This document shows, one piece after another, positions 1-11,710 of a stretch of DNA of 64,000 nt. Source of the DNA: Hydractinia symbiolongicarpus (taxonomy: Eukaryota > Cnidaria > Hydrozoa > Anthoathecata > Hydractiniidae); contig NC_079883.1 of NCBI RefSeq assembly GCF_029227915.1, forward strand, positions 1,364,001 to 1,428,000. The letters are read 5' to 3'. The notes under the pieces are model-generated. The model saw only the letters and a list, made by a program, of their open reading frames with translations. It was not told where the DNA came from and ran no database searches. The position numbers and the translations under genes were made by a program. Numbering within the stretch: position 1 is the stretch's first letter; each line of letters opens with the position of its first letter.

Positions 1-20
1 CTTAATAAAAGAGGTTTAAT

Positions 21-223
21 CGCCGGCAAACGAAAACCCGCGATTTCCCGTAAATCCTGGACTTGGCCCGTATAGTCAAAAGTATACAAAGAAAGTACCC
101 AGGGAGTAAACTCATTTCCCGAACGATTTTTTAAATTATTTTTTCACCACTAAGACGCATGAGACTTGTAGTTTTCAGGAATGTTTTTATTTTTGATGAG
201 ACGCCTAATGAAAGAAGTTTAAT
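21..223 (+). repeat. First complete satellite monomer (reference phase)
   Basis: This is the first full 203-bp unit in the phase used here, beginning CGCCGGCAAACG; the next unit starts at 224 with the variant AGCCGGC. In consensus terms, positions 1-50 are GC-rich (about 64%) and contain 9 of 13 CpG sites. Positions 51-100 are the most variable part. Positions 101-126 are an A/T-rich block, positions 127-182 are strongly conserved and contain an inverted repeat, and positions 183-203 are a variable A-rich tail. The monomer is close to a nucleosome-plus-linker length. Because 203 is not a multiple of 3, any reading frame shifts with each unit, so the array cannot encode a repeated protein. Confidence 0.95.
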
Positions 224-260
224 AGCCGGCAAACGAAAACCCGCGTTTTCCCGTAAATCC

Positions 261-273
261 CGGGCTTGGCCCG
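261..273. repeat. CGGGC-TTG-GCCCG palindrome of the GGGCTTGG monomer class
   Basis: Monomers fall into two main classes at consensus positions 40-47: GGACTCGG and GGGCTTGG. The second class creates a perfect 5-bp inverted repeat (CGGGC, TTG loop, GCCCG) and a CCCGGG site just upstream (259-264). The class recurs through the whole window, so the two states are old and are shuffled by recombination. This is a sequence observation only. Confidence 0.8.
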
Positions 274-377
274 TATAGTTGAGTATATACAAAGAAAGTA
301 CCCTGTCTGTAAACTCATTTCCAGAACAATTTTTTAAATTATCTTTTCACCACTAAAACACATGAGACTTGTAGTTT

Positions 378-399
378 TCAAAAATGTTTTCATTTTTGA
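378..399. repeat. Conserved inverted repeat in monomer (example copy)
   Basis: The arms TCAAAAATG and CATTTTTGA are exact reverse complements (9 bp each) around a TTTT loop, at consensus positions 155-176. The same dyad is present in most of the roughly 315 monomers. It is weakened in monomers reading TCAGGAATG (for example near 179, 583 and 7485), with no matching change in the other arm. It could form a short cruciform or hairpin, or be a dyad protein-binding site. No function is shown by the sequence. Confidence 0.85.
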
Positions 400-1029
400 T
401 GAGTCGCGGAAGAAAAGAAGTTTAATCGCCGGCAAACGAAAACCCGCGATTTCCCGTAAATCCCGGACTCGGCCCGTATAGTCAAAAGTTTACAAAGAAA
501 ATACCCAGGGAGTAAACTCATTTCCCGAACGATTTTTTAAATTATTTTTTCACCACTAAGACGCATGAGACTTGTAGTTTTCAGGAATGTTTTTATTTTT
601 GATGAGACGCTTAATGAAAGAAGTTTAATCGCCGGCAAACGAAAACCCGCGTTTTTCCGTAAATCCCGGACTCGGCCCGTATAGTCAAAAGTATACAAAG
701 AAAGTACCCAGAGAGTAAACTCATTTCCCGAACGATTTTTTAAATTATTTTTTCACCACTAAGACGCATGAGACTTGTAGTTTTCAGGAATGTTTTTATT
801 TTTGATGAGACGCTTAATGAAAGAAGTTTAATCGCCGGCAAACGAAAACCCGCGTTTTCCCGTAAATCCCGGGCTTGGCCCGTATAGTTGAGTATATACA
901 AAGAAAGTACCCTGTCTGTAAACTCATTTCCAGAACAATTTTTTAAATTATCTTTTCACCACTAAAACACATGAGACTTGTAGTTTTCAAAAATGTTTTC
1001 ATTTTTGATGAGTCGCGGAAGAAGAGAAG

Positions 1030-2286
1030 TTTAATCGCCGGCAAACGAAAACCCGCGATTTCCCGTAACCCCCGGACTCGGCCCGTATAGTCAAAAGTTT
1101 ACAAAGAAAATACCCAGGGAGTAAACTCATTTCCCGAACGATTTTTTAAATTATTTTATCACCACTAAAACGTATGAGACTTGTAGTTTTCAAAAATGTT
1201 TTCATTTTTGATGAGACGCGGAATAAAAGAAGTTTAATCGCCGGCAAACGAAAACCCGCGATTTCCCGTAAATCCCGGACTCGGCCCGTATAGTCAAAAG
1301 TAAACAAAGAAAATACCCAGGGAGTAAACTCATTTCCCGAACGATTTTTTAAATTATTTTTTCACCACTAAAACGTATGAGACTTGTAGTTTTCGAAAAT
1401 GTTTTCATTTTTGATGAGACGCTGAATAAAAGAAGTTTAATCGCCGGCAAACGAAAATCCGCGAATTCCCGTAAATCCCGGCCACTGCCCGTATAGCCAG
1501 AAGTATACAAAGAAAGTACCCAGGAAGTAAACTCATTTCCCGAACGATTTTTTAAATTATTTTTTCACCACTAAAACGCATGAGACTTGTAGTTTTCAAA
1601 AATGTTTTCATTTTTGATGAGACGCTGAATAAAAGAAGTTTAATCGCCGGCAAACGAAAACCCGCGATTTCCCGTAACCCCCGGACTCGGCCCGTATAGT
1701 CAAAAGTTTACAAAGAAAATACCCAGGGAGTAAACTCATTTCCCGAACGATTTTTTAAATTATTTTATCACCACTAAAACGTATGAGACTTGTAGTTTTC
1801 AAAAATGTTTTCATTTTTGATGAGACGCGGAATAAAAGAAGTTTAATCGCCGGCAAACGAAAACCCGCGATTTCCCGTAAATCCCGGACTCGGCCCGTAT
1901 AGTCAAAAGTAAACAAAGAAAATACCCAGGGAGTAAACTCATTTCCCGAACGATTTTTTAAATTATTTTTTCACCACTAAAACGTATGAGACTTGTAGTT
2001 TTCGAAAATGTTTTCATTTTTGATGAGACGCTGAATAAAAGAAGTTTAATCGCCGGCAAACGAAAATCCGCGAATTCCCGTAAATCCCGGCCACTGCCCG
2101 TATAGCCAGAAGTATACAAAGAAAGTACCCAGGAAGTAAACTCATTTCCCGAACGATTTTTTAAATTATTTTTTCACCACTAAAACGCATGAGACTTGTA
2201 GTTTTCAAAAATGTTTTCATTTTTGATGAGACGCTGAATAAAAGAAGTTTAATCGCCGGCAAACGAAAACCCGCGATTTCCCGTAA
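1030..2286 (+). repeat. Trimer higher-order repeat, 609 bp, two copies
   Basis: Copies lie at about 1030-1638 and 1639-2286. Diagnostic variants shared at an offset of 609 bp are CCCGTAACCCCCGG (near 1062 and 1671), TTATTTTATCACC (near 1152 and 1761) and GCCACTGCCC (1481 and 2090). By eye the copies are near-identical, which indicates a recent local duplication. The breakpoints fall inside conserved monomer sequence, so the ends are approximate. Confidence 0.85.
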
Positions 2287-5200
2287 ATCCCGGACTCGGC
2301 CCGTATAGTACAAAGTACACAAAGAAAGTACTCAGGAAGTAAACTCATTTCCCGAACGATTTTTTAAGTTATTTTTTCACCACTAAAACGCATGAGACTT
2401 GTAGTTTTCAAAAATGTTTTCATTTTTGATGAGACGCTTAATGAAAGAGGTTTAATCGCCGGCAAACGAAAACCCGCGATTTCCCGTAAATCCCGGACTT
2501 GGCCCGTATAGTCAAAAGTATACAAAGAAAGTACCCAGGGAGTAAACTCATTTCCCGAACGATTTTTTAAATTATTTTTTCACCACTAAGACGCATGAGA
2601 CTTGTAGTTTTCAGGAATGTTTTTATTTTTGATGAGACGCCTAATGAAAGAAGTTTAATCGCCGGCAAACGAAAACCCGCGTTTTCCCGTAAATCCCGGG
2701 CTTGGCCCGTATAGTTGAGTATATACAAAGAAAGTACCCTGTCTGTAAACTCATTTCCAGAACGATTTTTTAAATTATCTTTTCACCACTAAAACGCATG
2801 AGACTTGTAGTTTTCAAAAATGTTTTCATTTTTGATGAGTCGCGGAAGAAAAGAAGTTTAATCGCCGGCAAACGAAAACCCGCGATTTCCCGTAAATCCC
2901 GGGCTTGGCCCGTATAGTTGAGTATATACAAAGAAAGTACCCTGTCTGTAAACTCATTTCCAGAACGATTTTTTAAATTATCTTTTCACCACTAAAACGC
3001 ATGAGACTTGTAGTTTTCAAAAATGTTTTCATTTTTGATGAGTCGCGGAAGAAAAGAAGTTTAATCGCCGGCAAACGAAAACTCGCGATTTCCCGTAACT
3101 CCCGGACTCGGCCCGTATAGTCAAAAGTTTACAAAGAAAATACCCAGGGAGTAAACTCATTTCCCGAACGATTTTTTAAATTATTTTTTCACCACTAAAA
3201 CGTATGAGACTTGTAGTTTTCAAAAATGTTTTCATTTTTGATGAGACGCTGAATAAAAGAAGTTTAATTGCAGGCAAACGAAAACCCACGATTTCCCGTA
3301 AATCCCGGACTCGGCCCGTATAGTCAAAAGTATACAAAGAAGGTACCCTGCGAGTAAATTCATTTCCAAAACGATTTTTTAAATTATCTTTTCACCACTA
3401 AAACGCACGAGACTTGTAGTTTTCAAAAATGTTTTCATTTTTGATGAGACGCTGAATAAAAGAAGTTTAATCGCCGGCAAACGAAAACCCACGAATTCAC
3501 GTAAATCCCGGACTCGGCCCGTATAGTCAAAAGTATACAAAGAAAGTACCCAGGGAGTAAACTCATTTCCCGAACGATTTTTTAAATTATTTTTTCACCA
3601 CTAAGACGCATGAGACTTGTAGTTTTCAGGAATGTTTTTATTTTTGATGAGACGCCTAATGAAAGAAGTTTAATCGCCGGCAAACGAAAACCCGCGTTTT
3701 CCCGTAAATCCCGGGCTTGGCCCGTATAGTTGAGTATATACAAAAAAGTACCCTGTCTGTAAACTCATTTCCAGAACGATTTTTTAAATTATCTTTTCAC
3801 CACTAAAACGCATGAGACTTGTAGTTTTCAAAAATGTTTTCATTTTTGATGAGACGCGGAATAAAAGAAGTTTAATCGCCGGCAAACGAAAACCCGCGAT
3901 TTCACGTAAATCCCGGACTCGGCCCGTATAGTCAAAAGTATACAAAGAAAATACCCAGGGAGTAAACTGATTTCTCGAACGATTTTTTAAATTATTTTTT
4001 CTCCACTAAAACGTATGAGACTTGTAGTTTTCAAAAATGTTTTCATTTTTGATGAGACGCTGAATAAAAGAAGTTTAATCGCCGGCAAACGAAAACCCGC
4101 GATTTCCCGTAAATCCCGGACTCGGCCCGTATAGTCAAAAGTATACAAAGAAGGTACCCTGCGAGTAAATTCATTTCCAAAACGATTTTTTAAATTATCT
4201 TTTCACCACTAAAACGCACGAGACTTGTAGTTTTCAAAAATGTTTTCATTTTTGATGAGACGCGGAATAAAAGAAGTTTAATCGCCGGCAAACGAAAACC
4301 CGCGAATTCACGTAAATCCCGGACTCGGCCCGTATAGTCAAAAGTACACAAAGAAAATACGCAGGGAGTAAACTCATTTCCAGAACGATTTTTTAAATTA
4401 TCTTTTCACCACTAAAACGCACGAGACTTGTAGTTTTCAAAAATGTTTTCATTTTTGATGAGACGCTAAATAAAAGATGTTTAATCGCCGGAAAACGAAA
4501 ACCCGCGATTTCCCGTAAATCCCGGAGTTGGCCCGTATAGTCAAAAATATACAAAGAAAGTACCCAGGGAGTAAACTCATTTCCCGAACGATTTTTTAAA
4601 TTATTTTTTCACCACTAAGACGCATGAGACTTGTAGTTTTCAAAAATGTTTTCATTTTTGATGAGACGCTTAATGAAAGAAGTTTAATCGCCGGCAAACG
4701 AAAACCCGCGTTTTCCCGTAAATCCCGGGCTTGGCCCGTATAGTTGAGTATATACAAAGAAAGTACCCTGTCTGTAAACTTATTTCCAGAACGATTTTTT
4801 AAATTATCTTTTCACCACTAAAACGCATGAGACTTGTAGTTTTCAAAAATGTTTTCATTTTTGATGAGTCGCGGAAGAAAAGAAGTTTAATCGCCGGCAA
4901 ACGAAAACCCGCGATTTCCCGTAACTCCCGGACTCGGCCCGTATAGTCAAAAGTTTACAAAGAAAATACCCAGGGAGTAAACTCATTTCCCGAACGATTT
5001 TTTAAATTATTTTTTCACCACTAAAACGTATGAGACTTGTAGTTTTCAAAAATGTTTTCATTTTTGATGAGACGCTGAATAAAAGAAGTTTAATTGCCGG
5101 CAAACGAAAACCCACGATTTCCCGTAAATCCCGGACTCGGCCCGTATAGTAAAAAGTATACAAAGAAGGTACCCTGCGAGTAAATTCATTTCCAAAACGA

Positions 5201-7245
5201 TTTTTTAAATTATCTTTTCACCACTAAAACGCACGAGACTTGTAGTTTTCAAAAATGTTTTCATTTTTGATGAGACGCTGAATAAAAGAAGTTTAATCGC
5301 CGGCAAATGAAAACCCACGAATTCACGTAAATCCCGGACTCGGCCCGTATAGTCAAAAGTATACAAAGAAAATACCCAGGGAGTAAACTGATTTCTCGAA
5401 CGATTTTTTAAATTATTTTTTCACCACTAAAACGTATGAGACTTGTAGTTTTCAAAAATGTTTTCATTTTTGATGAGACGCTGAATAAAAGAAGTTTAAT
5501 CGCCGGCAAACGAAAACCCGCGATTTCCCGTAAATCCCGGACTCGCCCGTATAGTCAAAAGTATACAAAGAAGGTACCCTGCGAGTAAATTCATTTCCAA
5601 AACGATTTTTTAAATTATCTTTTCACCACTAAAACGCACGAGACTTGTAGTTTTCAAAAATGTTTTCATTTTTGATGAGACGCGGAATAAAAGAAGTTTA
5701 ATCGCCGGCAAACGAAAACCCGCGAATTCACGTAAATCCCGGACTCGGCCCGTATAGTCAAAAGTATACAAAGAAAATACGCAGGGAGTAAACTCATTTC
5801 CAGAACGATTTTTTAAATTATCTTTTCACCACTAAAACGCACGAGACTTGTAGTTTTCAAAAATGTTTTCATTTTTGATGAGACGCTGAATAAAAGATGT
5901 TTAATCGCCGGAAAACGAAAACCCGCGATTTCCCGTAAATCCCGGAGTTGGCCCGTATAGTCAAAAGTATACAAAGAAAGTACCCAGGGAGTAAACTCAT
6001 TTCCCGAACGATTTTTTAAATTATTTTTTCACCACTAAGACGCATGAGACTTGTAGTTTTCAGGAATGTTTTCATTTTTGATGAGACGCTTAATGAAAGA
6101 AGTTTAATCGCCGGTAAACGAAAACCCGCGTTTTCCCGTAAATCCCGGGCTTGGCCCGTATAGTCGAGTATATACAAAGAAAGTACCCTGTCTGTAAACT
6201 CATTTCCAGAACGATTTTTTAAATTATCTTTTCACCACTAAAACGCATGAGACTTGTAGTTTTCAAAAATGTTTTCATTTTTGATGAGACGCTGAATAAA
6301 AGAAGTTTAACCGCCGGCAAACGAAAACCCGCGATTTCCCGTAAACCCCGGACTCGGCCCGTATAGTCAAAAGTATACAAAGAAGGTACCCTGCGAGTAA
6401 ACTCATTTCCAAAACGATTTTTTAAATTATCTTTTCACCACTAAAATGCACGAGACTTGTAGTTTTCAAAAATGTTTTCATTTTTGATGAGACGCTGAAT
6501 AAAAGAAGTTGAATCGCCGGCAAACGAAAACCCGCGAAATCACGTAAATCCCGGACTCGGCCCGTATAGTCAAAAGTATACAAAGAAAATACGCAGGGAG
6601 TAAACTCATTTCCAGAACGAATTTTTAAATTACCTTTTCACCACTAAAACGCATCAGACTTGTAGTTTTCAAAAATGTTTTCATTTTTGATGAGACGCTG
6701 AATAAAAGATGTTTAATCGCCGGAAAACGAAAACCCGCGATTTCCCGTAAATCCCGGACTTGGCCCGTATAGTCAAAAGTATACAAAGAAAGTACCCAGG
6801 GAGTAAACTCATTTCCCGAACGATTTTTTAAATTATTTTTTCACCACTAAGACGCATGAGACTTGTAGTTTTCAGGAATGTTTTCATTTTTGATGAGACG
6901 CTTAATGAAAGAAGTTTAATCGCCGGCAAACGAAAACCCGCGTTTTACCGTAAATCCCGGGCTTGGCCCGTATAGTCGAGTATATACAAAGAAAGTACCC
7001 TGTCTGTAAACTCATTTCCAGAACGATTTTTTAAATTATCTTTTCACCACTAAAACGCACGAGACTTGTAGTTTTCAAAAATGTTTTCATTTTTGATGAG
7101 ACGCTGAATAAAAGAAGTTTAATCGCCGGCAAACGAAAACCCGCGAATTCACGTAAATCCCGGACTCGGCCCGTATAGTCAAAAGTATACAAAGAAAATA
7201 CGCAGGGAGTAAACTCATTTCCAGAACGATTTTTTAAATTATCTT
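2287..7245 (+). repeat. Mosaic of 5-, 7- and 9-monomer duplications
   Basis: No single period dominates. CGCCTAATG recurs at an offset of 1015 bp (2639 and 3654; 5 monomers). CCCGGAGTTGG recurs at 1420 bp (4521 and 5941; 7 monomers). CCCGTAACTCCC recurs at 1826 bp (3092 and 4918; 9 monomers). AAGGTACCCTGCGAG with CCAAAACG occurs near 3340, 4151, 5166, 5571 and 6384. Overlapping offsets indicate successive exchanges of different sizes. No other content is present. Confidence 0.75.
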
Positions 7246-9478
7246 TTCACCACTAAAACGTATGAGACTTGTAGTTTTCAAAAATGTTTTCATTTTTGAT
7301 GAGACGCTGAATAAAAGATGTTTAATCGCCGGCAAACCAACACCCGCGATTTTCTGTAAATCCCGGACTCGGCCTGTATAGTCAAAAGTATACAAAGAAA
7401 GTACCCAGGGAGTAAACTCGTTTCCCGAACGATTTTTTAAATTATTTTTTCACCACTAGAACGCATGAGACTTGTAGTTTTCAGGAATGTTTTCATTTTT
7501 GATGAGACGCTTAATGAAAGAAGTTTAATCGCCGGGAAACGAAAACCTGCGATTTCCCGTAAATCCCGGGCTTGGCCCGTATAGTCGAATGTATACAAAG
7601 AAAATACCCAGGGAGTAAACTCATTTCCCGAACGATTTTTTGAATTATTTTTTCACCACTAAAACGTATGAGACTTGTAGTTTTCAAAAATGTTTTCATT
7701 TTGATGAGACGCAGAATAAAAGCAGTTTAATCGCCGGCAAACGAAAACCCGCGATTTCCCGTAAATCCCGGACTCGGCCCGTATAGTCAAAAGTATACAA
7801 AGAAAATACCCAGGGAGTAAACTCATTTCCCGAACGATTTTTTAAATTATTTTTTCACCACTAAAACGTATGAGACTTGTAGTTTTCAAAAATGTTTTCA
7901 TTTTTGATAAGACGCTGCATAAAAGTAGTTTAATCGCCGGCAAACGAAAACCCGCGATTTCCCGTAAATCACGGACTCGGCCTGTATAGTCAAAAGTATA
8001 CAAAGAAAGTACCCTGCGAGTAAACTCATTTCCAGAGCGATTTTTTAAATTATCTTTACACCACTAAAACGCACGAGACTTGTAGTTTTCAAAAATGTTT
8101 TCATTCTTGATGAGACGCTGAATAAAAGAAGTTTAATCGCCGGCAAACGAAAACCCGCGATTTCCCGTAAATCCTGGACTCGGCCCGTATAGTCAAAAGT
8201 ATACAAGTAAAGTACCCTGCGAGTAAACTCATTTCCAGAACGATTTTTTAAATTATCTTTTCACCACTAAAACGCACGAGACTTGTAGTTTTCAAAAATG
8301 TTTTCATTTTTGATGAGACGCTGAATAAAAGAAGTTTAATCGCCAGCAAACGAAAACCCGCGAATTCCCGTAATTCCCGGACTTGGCCCGTATAGTCAAA
8401 AGTATACAAAGAAAATACCCAAGGAGTAAACTCATTTCCCGAACGATTTTTTAAATTATTTTTTCACCACTAAAACGTATGAGACTTGTAGTCATCAAAA
8501 ATGTTTTCATTTTTGATGAGACGCTGAATAAAAGAAGTTTAATCGCCGGCAAACGAAAACCCGCGATTTCCCGTAAATCCCGGTCTCGGCCCGTATAGTC
8601 AAAGGTATACAAAGAAAATACTCAGGGAGTAAACTCATTTCCAGACCGATTTTTTAAATTATCTTTTCACCACTAAAACGCATGAGACTTGTAGTTTTCA
8701 AAAATGTTTTCATTTTTGATAAGACGCTAAATAAAAGATGTTTAATCGCCGGCAAACGAAAACCCGCGATTTCCCGTAAATCCCGGACTCGGCCCGTATA
8801 GTCAAAAGTATACAAAGAAAGTACCCAGGGAGTAAACTCATTTCTTGAACGATTTTTTAAATTATTTTTTCACCACTAAAACGGATGAGACCTGTAGTTT
8901 TCAAAAATGTTTTCATTTTTGATAAGACGCAGAATAAAAGATGTTTAATCGCCGGCAAACGAAAACCCGCGATTTCCCGTAAATCCCGGGCTTGGCCCGT
9001 AAAGTCGAATGTATACAAAGAAAGTACCCTGTGAGTAAACTCATTTCCCGAACGATTTTTTAAATTATTTTTTCACCACTAAAACGCATGAGACTTGTAG
9101 TCTCCAAAAAAGTTTTAATTTTTGATGAGACGCGGAATAAAAGAAGTTTAATCGCCGGCAAACAAAAACCCGCAATTTCCCGTAAATCCCGGACTCGGCC
9201 CGTATAGTCAAAAGCATACAAAGAAAATACCCAGGGAGTAAACTCATTTCCCGAACGATTTTTTAAAGTATTTTTTCATCACTAAAACGCATGAGACTTG
9301 TAGTTTTCAAAAATGTTTTGATTTTTGATGGGACGCCTAATGAAAGAGTTTTAATCGCCGGCAAACGAAAACCCGCGATTTCCCGTAAATCCCGGACTCG
9401 GCCCGTATAGTCAAAAGTATACAAAGAAGGTACCCTGCGAGTAAATTTGTTTCAAAAACGATTTTTTAAATTATCTTT
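7246..9478 (+). repeat. 11-mer higher-order repeat, copy 1 (2232 bp)
   Basis: This block of 11 monomers is repeated in direct tandem as 9478-11710. Private variants shared at exactly 2232 bp include CAAACCAACACCCGCG (7334), CCGGGAAACG (7533), CAGAATAAAAGCAG (7711), CTTTACACCACT (8053), GTCATCAAAAATG (8491) and GATGGGACGCC (9327). Its last monomers form the ordered cassette starting near 8565 that recurs elsewhere in the window. Reading the two copies line by line I found one mismatch. Confidence 0.92.
7576..7589 (-). other. CENP-B-box-like site, one base short
   Basis: On the minus strand this reads TTCGACTATACGGG. The CENP-B box core is TTCG, four bases, A, two bases, CGGG. Here TTCG, the central A and CGGG are all present, but only three bases lie between TTCG and A. 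It occurs only in monomers with TAGTCGAA or TAGACGAA at positions 53-60, for example near 9810, 17113, 25847, 34374 and 59341. The spacing defect means CENP-B binding should not be assumed, and the resemblance may be chance. Confidence 0.3.
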
Positions 9479-11710
9479 TCACCACTAAAACGTATGAGAC
9501 TTGTAGTTTTCAAAAATGTTTTCATTTTTGATGAGACGCTGAATAAAAGATGTTTAATCGCCGGCAAACCAACACCCGCGATTTTCTGTAAATCCCGGAC
9601 TCGGCCTGTATAGTCAAAAGTATACAAAGAAAGTACCCAGGGAGTAAACTCGTTTCCCGAACGATTTTTTAAATTATTTTTTCACCACTAGAACGCATGA
9701 GACTTGTAGTTTTCAGGAATGTTTTCATTTTTGATGAGACGCTTAATGAAAGAAGTTTAATCGCCGGGAAACGAAAACCTGCGATTTCCCGTAAATCCCG
9801 GGCTTGGCCCGTATAGTCGAATGTATACAAAGAAAATACCCAGGGAGTAAACTCATTTCCCGAACGATTTTTTGAATTATTTTTTCACCACTAAAACGTA
9901 TGAGACTTGTAGTTTTCAAAAATGTTTTCATTTTGATGAGACGCAGAATAAAAGCAGTTTAATCGCCGGCAAACGAAAACCCGCGATTTCCCGTAAATCC
10001 CGGACTCGGCCCGTATAGTCAAAAGTATACAAAGAAAATACCCAGGGAGTAAACTCATTTCCCGAACGATTTTTTAAATTATTTTTTCACCACTAAAACG
10101 TATGAGACTTGTAGTTTTCAAAAATGTTTTCATTTTTGATAAGACGCTGCATAAAAGTAGTTTAATCGCCGGCAAACGAAAACCCGCGATTTCCCGTAAA
10201 TCACGGACTCGGCCTGTATAGTCAAAAGTATACAAAGAAAGTACCCTGCGAGTAAACTCATTTCCAGAGCGATTTTTTAAATTATCTTTACACCACTAAA
10301 ACGCACGAGACTTGTAGTTTTCAAATATGTTTTCATTCTTGATGAGACGCTGAATAAAAGAAGTTTAATCGCCGGCAAACGAAAACCCGCGATTTCCCGT
10401 AAATCCTGGACTCGGCCCGTATAGTCAAAAGTATACAAGTAAAGTACCCTGCGAGTAAACTCATTTCCAGAACGATTTTTTAAATTATCTTTTCACCACT
10501 AAAACGCACGAGACTTGTAGTTTTCAAAAATGTTTTCATTTTTGATGAGACGCTGAATAAAAGAAGTTTAATCGCCAGCAAACGAAAACCCGCGAATTCC
10601 CGTAATTCCCGGACTTGGCCCGTATAGTCAAAAGTATACAAAGAAAATACCCAAGGAGTAAACTCATTTCCCGAACGATTTTTTAAATTATTTTTTCACC
10701 ACTAAAACGTATGAGACTTGTAGTCATCAAAAATGTTTTCATTTTTGATGAGACGCTGAATAAAAGAAGTTTAATCGCCGGCAAACGAAAACCCGCGATT
10801 TCCCGTAAATCCCGGTCTCGGCCCGTATAGTCAAAGGTATACAAAGAAAATACTCAGGGAGTAAACTCATTTCCAGACCGATTTTTTAAATTATCTTTTC
10901 ACCACTAAAACGCATGAGACTTGTAGTTTTCAAAAATGTTTTCATTTTTGATAAGACGCTAAATAAAAGATGTTTAATCGCCGGCAAACGAAAACCCGCG
11001 ATTTCCCGTAAATCCCGGACTCGGCCCGTATAGTCAAAAGTATACAAAGAAAGTACCCAGGGAGTAAACTCATTTCTTGAACGATTTTTTAAATTATTTT
11101 TTCACCACTAAAACGGATGAGACCTGTAGTTTTCAAAAATGTTTTCATTTTTGATAAGACGCAGAATAAAAGATGTTTAATCGCCGGCAAACGAAAACCC
11201 GCGATTTCCCGTAAATCCCGGGCTTGGCCCGTAAAGTCGAATGTATACAAAGAAAGTACCCTGTGAGTAAACTCATTTCCCGAACGATTTTTTAAATTAT
11301 TTTTTCACCACTAAAACGCATGAGACTTGTAGTCTCCAAAAAAGTTTTAATTTTTGATGAGACGCGGAATAAAAGAAGTTTAATCGCCGGCAAACAAAAA
11401 CCCGCAATTTCCCGTAAATCCCGGACTCGGCCCGTATAGTCAAAAGCATACAAAGAAAATACCCAGGGAGTAAACTCATTTCCCGAACGATTTTTTAAAG
11501 TATTTTTTCATCACTAAAACGCATGAGACTTGTAGTTTTCAAAAATGTTTTGATTTTTGATGGGACGCCTAATGAAAGAGTTTTAATCGCCGGCAAACGA
11601 AAACCCGCGATTTCCCGTAAATCCCGGACTCGGCCCGTATAGTCAAAAGTATACAAAGAAGGTACCCTGCGAGTAAATTTGTTTCAAAAACGATTTTTTA
11701 AATTATCTTT
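9479..11710 (+). repeat. 11-mer higher-order repeat, copy 2 (2232 bp)
   Basis: This tandem copy matches 7246-9478. The one difference I saw is TCAAATATG near 10321, against TCAAAAATG in copy 1. The junctions lie in the conserved CACTAAAACG segment: the unit ends in CAAAAACG followed by a normal monomer with CACGAG, whereas copy 1 runs into copy 2 with CGTATGAG. Near-identity over 2.2 kb means either a very recent duplication or an assembly duplication. Confidence 0.92.

Larger units (their letters stand above)
160..1150 (+). repeat. Trimer higher-order repeat, 609 bp, about 1.6 copies
   Basis: The three-monomer order repeats at an offset of 609 bp. GAGTATATACAAAG occurs at 281 and 890, the CCCTGTCTG class follows each, and the GTCGCGGAAGA tail occurs near 403 and 1011. 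The second copy starts near 770 and runs to about 1150 with small differences. The same monomer succession reappears 12 monomers (2436 bp) downstream: CGCCTAATG at 203 and 2639. Confidence 0.8.

Noticed and set aside
378-399. Transcription terminator (hairpin next to T runs)
   Set aside because: It is present in nearly every monomer with no gene upstream; the T run is the loop and arm, not a tail after a GC-rich stem.
7576-7589. A true CENP-B box
   Set aside because: The core spacing is short by one base in all copies inspected, so it is listed only as a resemblance.
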